A stretch of DNA of 37,523 bases. It comes from an uncultured Lachnospiraceae bacterium. GTDB taxonomy: Bacteria > Bacillota > Clostridia > Lachnospirales > Lachnospiraceae. A program made the translations under genes and the position numbers. The notes below the pieces were generated by a model. The model saw nothing but the letters and a program-made list of their open reading frames with translations. It made no database searches and was not told where the DNA came from. Where the stretch lies: positions 1 to 37,523 of the forward strand of contig CAMVHB010000020.1 of the NCBI GenBank assembly GCA_947167155.1, given 5' to 3'. Shown in pieces: positions 31,389 through 37,523 of the stretch. How positions within the stretch are numbered: position 1 is the stretch's first letter; every line of letters begins with the position of its first letter.

Positions 31389-32568
31389 ATACAATCTCTA
31401 CAACTTCCTGTGTCCGGAGCGCTTCTTCAAGAAGCGGCTCTATCTCACCGATGAGACTCTCCTCCGACTTTTCGATCACTGAAAGCCTGGGCTTTGTCAC
31501 GGGATGCTTTGCCACAAATATCGTGCAGCAGTCTTCATAGGGAAGCACGGATGTCTCATAGGTTCCTATCCTCTCTGCCTCATCCATTATCTCCTGCTTG
31601 TCATAGGTGATGAGCGGCCTGAAAACGGGAAGGCTTACGACAGCATTCGTGCAGTTTAAGGACTGCATAGTCTGGGAAGCGACCTGTCCTATTGATTCCC
31701 CTGTAGTAAGGGAAAGACAGCCGGTCTCTTTCGCGATAGTCTCAGCGATCTTCATCATATAGCGGCGCATGATTATGGTCAGCTCGTCCCTGGGACATTT
31801 GTCCAGTATCTTCAGCTGAATGTCAGTGAAATTGACGATATGAAGCCTAAAAGGTCCGGTATATCTGCTTATCAGCTCGCCGAGCTTTACGACCTTGTTC
31901 TTTGCCCGCTCCGAAGTATAGGGAGGCGCGTGAAAGTAGACTGCCTCAAGCGTCACCCCGCGCCGCGCCATCCGAAAGCCTGCCACAGGAGAATCGATCC
32001 CGCCGGAGAGAAGGAGCATAGTCTTTCCGCTGACACCACGGGGGAGTCCTTTTGCGCCTTCAAATTCCTTTGAATAGATATATATCTTCTCCCTTATCTC
32101 TACATGGACATAGATATCGGGCTCGTGAACATCTACGGAAAGTCCGGGGAATGCGTTTAGCAGCTGCTCTCCCACCGCGGCTGCAAGCTCCATCGAATCA
32201 AGAGGATAATTCTTCCTGCCTCTTTTGCATTTGACCTTAAATGAAGCCTTTATATCCCTTCCATACTCTTTTTCAAAGAGTGATATCACTTCTTTGCAGA
32301 GTTCAGGAAGCCCCTTGTCATCAACTATCTTCGCAGGATGAAAGCTCACATAGCCAAAGACCTTTTTCAAGGCATCCACAGCTTCATCAAAATCATAATC
32401 ACCCTTTGCCTCTGCAAGTATCCTCCCGTTCGGGCGTGTGACCGTGAAGCCGTCACCGACGCGAGACAACGCCTTCTCGGTTGAGAGCCGGAGGGCTTCC
32501 TCAAAGACAGCACGGTTCTTTCCCTTTATGCCTATCTCGCCGTATTTCAGCATGAATGCTCGATACAT
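31387..32568 (-). CDS. thiI: tRNA 4-thiouridine synthase ThiI
   Basis: 393 residues, the short form without a rhodanese domain. ThiI adenylates U8 of tRNA and transfers sulfur from a cysteine desulfurase; it can also serve thiamine synthesis. Visible parts: ferredoxin-like start (LKYGEIGIKGKNR), THUMP domain (about 60-165), PP-loop SGGIDSPVAGFRMARRG (188-193 core), and LTTGESIGQVASQT. A Cys pair in PYEDCCTIFVAKHP may take part in sulfur transfer, as the rhodanese cysteine is missing. The gene begins 6 bases after nifS, the usual partner in Gram-positives. Its stop codon lies in the T-run of the terminator of the opposing gene. Confidence 0.97.
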   Translation of the reverse strand: MYRAFMLKYGEIGIKGKNRAVFEEALRLSTEKALSRVGDGFTVTRPNGRILAEAKGDYDFDEAVDALKKVFGYVSFHPAKIVDDKGLPELCKEVISLFEKEYGRDIKASFKVKCKRGRKNYPLDSMELAAAVGEQLLNAFPGLSVDVHEPDIYVHVEIREKIYIYSKEFEGAKGLPRGVSGKTMLLLSGGIDSPVAGFRMARRGVTLEAVYFHAPPYTSERAKNKVVKLGELISRYTGPFRLHIVNFTDIQLKILDKCPRDELTIIMRRYMMKIAETIAKETGCLSLTTGESIGQVASQTMQSLNCTNAVVSLPVFRPLITYDKQEIMDEAERIGTYETSVLPYEDCCTIFVAKHPVTKPRLSVIEKSEESLIGEIEPLLEEALRTQEVVEIV

Positions 32569-32574
32569 TATATC

Positions 32575-33735
32575 TTATCCTCTCCTGTATTTTGAAAGAA
32601 ACGGAACTAGCTCCTTAAGGGCGGATACCGTTTCATCTATCTCCGCTTCTTCTGTAAAGACTGAGAATGAAAGCCTTATCGTCTGATCGAGGAGTTCATG
32701 CTCAAGCCCCATCGCTTTTAAGGTATTTGAAATGTGGGGTCTGTTTGATGAGCAGGCGGAGCCGGCACCGACAAAGATGCCCTTTTCCTCAAGGGCGTGT
32801 AGAAGGACCTCGGCGCGGACATTTCTTACGCTGAGACTTACAATATAAGGAGCCTGCTTTTTCTCATCTGCCGGTCCGTTGATATATACGTTTTCAAGCT
32901 TAGAAAGCCCTTCGACGAGCCTTTCTCTAAGTTCCTTGAAATGCCTGTAATGAGCGTCCATATCCTGTGTCATAAAACGGACGCTTTCGCATAGTCCCGC
33001 TATCGCCGGGACATTCTGAGTTCCTGAGCGAAGACCGCCCTCCTGTCCTCCTCCGTAGATTATGGGATCAAGCTTTACCCCCTCCCGCGCAAATAGAAAG
33101 CCGCTCCCCTTCGGAGCGTGGAGCTTGTGCCCGCTCACTGAGAGCAGATCTATCTTGGTATTTTTAAGGTCGATGGGCAGCTTCGAAAAGGACTGGATGG
33201 CATCCACGTGAAAGAGTGTCTTTTTGTTTTTCTCACGAATAATATCAGCAGCTTCTTCTATGGGCTGCACCGCGCCTGTCTCATTATTTACATGCATTAT
33301 CGAAACAAGGACAGTCTCACCGGTGATCGCATCAGAAAGATCAGAAAGCGAGATCACCCCTTCCTTTGATACCGGAAGGTATGTGACAGAAAAACCCCTT
33401 TTTTCAAGAGAGCGGATCGGTGAAAGGACAGCTTCGTGCTCAATTTCAGTAGTAATGATATGCCTGCCGTTCCTCCCGTTTCGAATGGCGCCGCCTACAA
33501 TTGCCGTATTGTTTGATTCGGAGCCGCCGCTTGTGAATATTATCTCTTTTTCCCTGCAGCGGAGGCTTTGGGAAATCACTTCACGAGCTTCATCAAGATA
33601 TTTCTCAGCGTCCACACCCTTCATATGAAGAGATGAAGGATTGCCGAAATCCTCCGTCATCACGTCATAGGCTCTTTTTGCGGACGAAGTCAGGCAGCGT
33701 GTTGTTGCTGCATTGTCAAGATATATTTCCTTCAT
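32575..33735 (-). CDS. Cysteine desulfurase (NifS/IscS family)
   Basis: 386 residues from the ATG at 33735 (MKEIYLDNAATT), chosen because AGGAA lies about 6 bases upstream; an ATG three bases earlier is also possible. Pyridoxal-phosphate enzyme that supplies persulfide sulfur. Visible motifs: NAATTRCLTS, FTSGGSESNN, VSIMHVNNETGAVQP, the PLP lysine in SVSGHKLHAPKGSGFLF, and the active cysteine in GAGSACSSNRPH. The close link to thiI (6 bases) points to the NifZ-like role of feeding ThiI for 4-thiouridine, though iron-sulfur assembly cannot be excluded as no isc or suf genes are nearby. Its start overlaps the stop codon of prmA. Confidence 0.93.
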   Translation of the reverse strand: MKEIYLDNAATTRCLTSSAKRAYDVMTEDFGNPSSLHMKGVDAEKYLDEAREVISQSLRCREKEIIFTSGGSESNNTAIVGGAIRNGRNGRHIITTEIEHEAVLSPIRSLEKRGFSVTYLPVSKEGVISLSDLSDAITGETVLVSIMHVNNETGAVQPIEEAADIIREKNKKTLFHVDAIQSFSKLPIDLKNTKIDLLSVSGHKLHAPKGSGFLFAREGVKLDPIIYGGGQEGGLRSGTQNVPAIAGLCESVRFMTQDMDAHYRHFKELRERLVEGLSKLENVYINGPADEKKQAPYIVSLSVRNVRAEVLLHALEEKGIFVGAGSACSSNRPHISNTLKAMGLEHELLDQTIRLSFSVFTEEAEIDETVSALKELVPFLSKYRRG

Positions 33736-34685
33736 CATTTCCTCGCGACAAACGAACACCACTCGCCGAGAGTCTTTTCTTCAAGTATTGAAAATCCTGC
33801 TCTCTCAAGCGCTTCCTTTACTTCATCCGCCTTAAAATCAATAATGCCGCTTGTTATGAATATACCGTCCTTCTTCAGAGCCGTATATGCATATGGCGCC
33901 ATGGGGATAATAATGTCAGCCAGTATATTTGCGGCGCAGATATCATACTTATTCTTCCCGACTTTTTCAATAAGACTCTTGTCCCTGGTGATATCTCCCG
34001 TGAATACAGAAGCAAGCCTTTTGTCAAGGCCGTTTTTTTCCATGTTTTCATAGACCGTCTCTTCACAGAAAGGGTCTATGTCTGTTGCTGTGGCTTCTTC
34101 TGCCCCGTAATTTAACGCTGTAAGTATCAATATCCCGCTGCCGGTCCCGATATCGAGGAAATTCATTCCATCGGAGAGATATTTCTGAAGCCCTTCGATC
34201 GCAAGGCGGGTGCTCTCATGCGCCCCTGTACCAAAGGTGATTCCGGGATCTATCAGGATCTTTTTTTTGTGAGGCGGCGCTAACGCCTCGCTTTCCCAGG
34301 ACGGCATTATAAGAAGATCATTTATCGTAAAGGAGTGAAAGAATTCCTTCCATTTGTCGACCCACTGGGAGTCGCAGGCTTCCTCAAAGATTATCTTCTC
34401 GTTTTCAAGAAGGATCTCTTTTACATCACTTAAGAGAGCGTCCCTCTTTTCTTCAGAGGCCTTGGTGCAGTCGTTTTCGATATAGAACAAAACCTCCGCG
34501 CTCTTGTCGTCATATGGAAGGTCGGGCTGAAGTTCAGGAAAAAAGCCGCCCTCTCTTTCCGAGTCGTCAAAGAAGGCGTTGTCTCTCGTCTCTACGGAAT
34601 CTATCCCGAAGCGTTCAGAAAGCAGGAAGGCGATATCCTCCTCCCTGCTTTCGGTAGTTTTTATGATAAACCTGTAATAATTCAT
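33735..34685 (-). CDS. prmA: Ribosomal protein L11 methyltransferase
   Basis: 316 residues, family length. PrmA trimethylates lysines and the N-terminus of ribosomal protein L11. The N-terminal substrate domain (about 1-110) ends with the linker DSQWVDKWKEFFHSF. The catalytic part has IDPGITFGTGAHESTRLAIE and the SAM motif FLDIGTGSGILILTA, then ATDIDPFCEE and ANILADIIIPMAPY. Its ATG directly follows the dnaJ stop codon with no gap, as in the conserved dnaK-dnaJ-prmA order of Firmicutes. The gene rsmE, often next in Clostridia, is missing here and nifS follows instead. Confidence 0.97.
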   Translation of the reverse strand: MNYYRFIIKTTESREEDIAFLLSERFGIDSVETRDNAFFDDSEREGGFFPELQPDLPYDDKSAEVLFYIENDCTKASEEKRDALLSDVKEILLENEKIIFEEACDSQWVDKWKEFFHSFTINDLLIMPSWESEALAPPHKKKILIDPGITFGTGAHESTRLAIEGLQKYLSDGMNFLDIGTGSGILILTALNYGAEEATATDIDPFCEETVYENMEKNGLDKRLASVFTGDITRDKSLIEKVGKNKYDICAANILADIIIPMAPYAYTALKKDGIFITSGIIDFKADEVKEALERAGFSILEEKTLGEWCSFVARK

Positions 34686-35858
34686 TTATGCATCATCAAA
34701 GACATTCTTTACCTTGTCCCTGAAGCCTCTCTTTTTTTTCTCCGGCTTTTCCTTTGCACCGGCACCTGACAGTGTATTTCCGGAAAGGCTGTCAAACTGC
34801 CTCAAGGCTTCCTTTGCATCACTCGAAAGCGAGGTCGGGACAGAAACATTGAGCGTTACATAATGATCTCCTCTCGTCTCCGGATTCCGGAGTGTGGGAA
34901 TGCCTTTTCCGCGAAGCCTGATGGTAGTCCCGGTCTGAGTTCCCGGCTTTACTGTGTAGGAGACCTTTCCGTCTATCGTCTCTATTATGGCTTCTCCGCC
35001 GAGAGCCGCCTGGGCAAAGGATATGGGCGCCTCTGAATAAACATCATAGTCCCTTCTGGCAAAGTTCTTGTCGGGTCTTATACGAACCTCTACAAGAAGG
35101 TCGCCTCTCGGACCTCCGTTCTCACCGGGCTCGCCTTTGTCCCTTATCCTTACAGCCTGCCCGTCGTCAATTCCCGCGGGAATGTGCACCGAAAGGCGCT
35201 TCTTCTTTGAAACGAAGCCTGTGCCCCGACACTCGGAACACGGTGATTCAATGGTCTCTCCCGTTCCATGGCAGGAAGGACAGGTAGTCACATTCTGGAT
35301 CGTTCCGAAGAAGGACTGCTGGGTCATCACTATCTGACCTTTTCCGCCGCACTTTTGGCACTTCTTCTTCCCGGTCCCGGGCTTGCAGCCTGACCCGCCA
35401 CAGGTAGGACACTCGTCCTTTAAGACTATCTCTATCTCCTTGTCACAGCCGAAGGCCGCTTCATTGAAGGATATGGAGACCTGAGCGCGGAGATTTGCTC
35501 CGCGCATGGGTCCTCTTGACTCGCCCCTTCTTCTCGATCCGCCTCCGAAGAAATCTCCGAAGATATCCGAGAACATATCGGAGAAGTTCATCCCGGAGAA
35601 GTCGAAGCCTCCTCCGCCGTGGGAACCGTCGAAGGCGCTGTGACCGAACTGGTCATACTGTCTCCTCTTTTCCGGATCGGAAAGAACCGCGTAAGCCTCA
35701 GAGCACTCCTTGAACTTCGCCTCGGCATTTTTGTCGCCGGGGTTCATGTCAGGATGATACTTCTTTGCAAGCTTCCTGTAAGCGCTCTTTATAGCATTCT
35801 CATCGGCCGTCTTGTCGACTCCGAGAACCTCATAATAATCTCTCTTCTGGTCAGCCAT
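34686..35858 (-). CDS. dnaJ: Chaperone protein DnaJ
   Basis: 390 residues. Full DnaJ architecture: J domain ([24 protein letters not shown] with the HPD triad), Gly/Phe-rich region ([21 protein letters not shown]), four CxxCxGxG zinc repeats ([32 protein letters not shown]) and the C-terminal substrate-binding domain. It delivers clients to DnaK and stimulates its ATPase. It starts 6 bases after dnaK; the dnaK final codons (AAAGAGGTC) supply the ribosome binding site. The C-terminal end is Lys-rich ([17 protein letters not shown]). Confidence 0.98.
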   Translation of the reverse strand: MADQKRDYYEVLGVDKTADENAIKSAYRKLAKKYHPDMNPGDKNAEAKFKECSEAYAVLSDPEKRRQYDQFGHSAFDGSHGGGGFDFSGMNFSDMFSDIFGDFFGGGSRRRGESRGPMRGANLRAQVSISFNEAAFGCDKEIEIVLKDECPTCGGSGCKPGTGKKKCQKCGGKGQIVMTQQSFFGTIQNVTTCPSCHGTGETIESPCSECRGTGFVSKKKRLSVHIPAGIDDGQAVRIRDKGEPGENGGPRGDLLVEVRIRPDKNFARRDYDVYSEAPISFAQAALGGEAIIETIDGKVSYTVKPGTQTGTTIRLRGKGIPTLRNPETRGDHYVTLNVSVPTSLSSDAKEALRQFDSLSGNTLSGAGAKEKPEKKKRGFRDKVKNVFDDA

Positions 35859-35864
35859 TATCTA

Positions 35865-37523
35865 TTAGACCTCTTTGAAGTCCGCATCCACCACATCATC
35901 AGATCCGCCGGAGGTATTGTTGTCTGAAGGACCTGAGCCTGTGGGACCCTGTCCCATATCAGGACCGGGGCCGTTCTGCGGGCCGTTTTGATTGTTCTGT
36001 GCTGCAGCCGCCTGCTGCTCATACATCTTTGAGAAGACCTTCTGCGCGCTCTGTTCCAGCTTTTCCTTCGAAGCCTTGATCTCATTGATATCAGCGTCCG
36101 TCATCTCGTTTGCGTCCTTGTGCTTTTCGAGAAGGTCACGAACTGCCTTGATATCGTTTTCTACTGCGCTCCTGTCGGAGGAGTCGATCTTGTCTCCTAC
36201 CTCTTTCAGAGCGTTCTCTGTCTGTCCGGCGAAGGAATCGGCCTCGTTCCTGGTGTCGATAGCTTCCTTCCTCTTCTTGTCCTGAGCCTCATATTCCTGA
36301 GCCTCACGGACAGCCCGATCGATATCGGCATCCGACATATTGGAGCCGCCGGTTATCGTAATATGCTGCTCTTTTCCTGTTCCGAGATCCTTTGCGGAAA
36401 CATTGACTATGCCGTTTGCGTCGATATCAAAGGTAACCTCGATCTGCGGTACTCCACGGGGTGCCGGAGGTATACCGTCGAGCCGGAACTGGCCGAGGGA
36501 TTTATTGTCCTTTGCAAACTGTCTCTCACCCTGGACAACGTTGATGTCAACGGCAGTCTGGTTGTTCTCGGCAGTTGAGAATATCTGGCTCTTCTTCGTA
36601 GGTATTGTCGTATTTCTCTCAATGAGCTTTGTAGCAACACCGCCCATGGTCTCGATCGAAAGCGAAAGCGGTGTAACATCAAGAAGAAGGATCTCTCCCG
36701 CGCCTGCGTCTCCCGCGAGCTTGCCGCCCTGGATGGAAGCACCGATAGCAACGCACTCATCAGGATTAAGTGTCTTTGAAGGATCGTGACCCGTCAGAGA
36801 CTTTACCTTTTCCTGTACGCAGGGAACTCTTGTGGAGCCGCCTACGAGGAGAACCTTTGAAAGGTCGGAAGCATTGAGCCCTGCGTCCTTAAGAGCGTTC
36901 TGTACGGGAACAGCCGTTGACTCGACAAGATCCCTGATCAGATCCTCGAATTTTGCCCTTGAAAGATCCATATCAAAATGTTTGGGTCCTTCAGCGGTTG
37001 CTGTGATGAAAGGAAGGTTGATATTTGTGGTGGTAGCTGAGGAAAGCTCCATCTTTGCCTTCTCCGCAGCTTCCTTCAGTCTCTGCATAGCCATCTTGTC
37101 GGATGAAAGGTCAACGCCTTCCTTGTTCTTGAATTCAGAGACCATCCAGTCTACAACTCTCTGGTCAAAATCATCGCCGCCGAGACGGTTGTTTCCGTTT
37201 GTAGCGAGAACCTCTATAACGCCGTCGCCGATCTCGATGATCGAAACATCAAAGGTACCGCCGCCGAGGTCGTAAACCATTATCTTCTGCTCTTTTTCAT
37301 TGTCAAGCCCGTAAGCAAGAGCTGCAGCCGTAGGCTCGTTGATGATACGCTTCACCTCAAGGCCTGCGATCTTGCCCGCGTCCTTTGTAGCCTGACGTTG
37401 AGCGTCATTGAAGTAAGCGGGAACCGTGATGACTGCTTCAGATACCGATTCACCAAGATAATTCTCAGCGTCGCCCTTCAGCTTCTGAAGTATCATAGCG
37501 GAGATCTGCTGGGGAGAATACTT
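35865..37523 (-). CDS. dnaK: Chaperone protein DnaK, N-terminus cut by window edge
   Basis: Partial: 552 residues to the stop codon, with the open frame continuing past the right edge ([15 protein letters not shown] at the edge). About 100 N-terminal residues are missing. Visible: [48 protein letters not shown] (nucleotide-binding), [13 protein letters not shown], the substrate domain [17 protein letters not shown], and the acidic C-terminus ending VVDADFKEV. The last 60 residues include a Gln/Asn/Gly/Pro-rich segment ([16 protein letters not shown]). The heat-shock promoter and the expected hrcA-grpE genes lie outside. Confidence 0.98.
   Translation of the reverse strand, partial: KYSPQQISAMILQKLKGDAENYLGESVSEAVITVPAYFNDAQRQATKDAGKIAGLEVKRIINEPTAAALAYGLDNEKEQKIMVYDLGGGTFDVSIIEIGDGVIEVLATNGNNRLGGDDFDQRVVDWMVSEFKNKEGVDLSSDKMAMQRLKEAAEKAKMELSSATTTNINLPFITATAEGPKHFDMDLSRAKFEDLIRDLVESTAVPVQNALKDAGLNASDLSKVLLVGGSTRVPCVQEKVKSLTGHDPSKTLNPDECVAIGASIQGGKLAGDAGAGEILLLDVTPLSLSIETMGGVATKLIERNTTIPTKKSQIFSTAENNQTAVDINVVQGERQFAKDNKSLGQFRLDGIPPAPRGVPQIEVTFDIDANGIVNVSAKDLGTGKEQHITITGGSNMSDADIDRAVREAQEYEAQDKKRKEAIDTRNEADSFAGQTENALKEVGDKIDSSDRSAVENDIKAVRDLLEKHKDANEMTDADINEIKASKEKLEQSAQKVFSKMYEQQAAAAQNNQNGPQNGPGPDMGQGPTGSGPSDNNTSGGSDDVVDADFKEV

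Overview
The window looks like chromosomal DNA of a Clostridia bacterium, most likely Lachnospiraceae. The grounds are Gram-positive gene sets (ClpC, RNase J, IreB, YajC, TrmR/TrhP, a long single-chain PurL), strong AGGAGG-type ribosome binding sites, and small proteins I associate with that family (the 'endosialidase'-annotated protein, the zinc-ribbon DUF6320-like membrane protein). Species cannot be named from the sequence alone. No insertion sequence, phage gene or CRISPR array is visible.

Layout. Bases 1-4067 are on the minus strand: tRNA-Trp, a tandem repeat built from its own 3' end, a small HPr-like protein, a nuclease-helicase fusion, and the N-terminal part of purL cut by the window edge. 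Bases 4174-11375 are a plus-strand three-gene operon: two membrane-bound hybrid histidine kinases and a membrane-anchored fusion of two solute-binding proteins. It meets radA tail to tail with a 43-base overlap. From 12.7 kb to 31.0 kb a tightly packed minus-strand chain runs, in transcription order, mtaB, ireB, ruvX, a DUF1292 gene, rnj, trmR, trhP, a beta-propeller lactonase-like gene, aroC, tgt, yajC, a Na/Pi transporter, an acyltransferase-like gene, its zinc-ribbon membrane partner, a surface protein with an acidic tail, clpC, a small conserved gene and radA. At 31.0-31.4 kb a second HPr-like gene stands alone on the plus strand with its own promoter and terminator. From 31.4 kb to the end, the minus strand carries dnaK (N-terminus cut off), dnaJ, prmA, nifS and thiI.

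How the genes work together. Six genes act in tRNA modification: thiI with nifS (4-thiouridine), mtaB (ms2t6A37), trhP with trmR (5-hydroxyuridine then 5-methoxyuridine at position 34) and tgt (queuosine pathway). dnaK-dnaJ, clpC, rnj, radA and ruvX cover protein quality control, RNA decay and DNA repair or processing. Most neighbours overlap or lie a few bases apart, so long polycistronic transcripts are likely. Recognisable sigma-A promoters sit before trnW, both HPr-like genes and yajC.

The most unusual parts are (i) the kinase / kinase / double-binding-protein operon, where the second kinase has HAIRTP instead of HEIRTP at the phospho-accepting histidine but also carries an HPt domain; (ii) the tRNA-Trp tail repeats, which recall the Escherichia coli tyrT locus; and (iii) two HPr-like proteins that lack the phospho-histidine loop but keep the regulatory serine motif.
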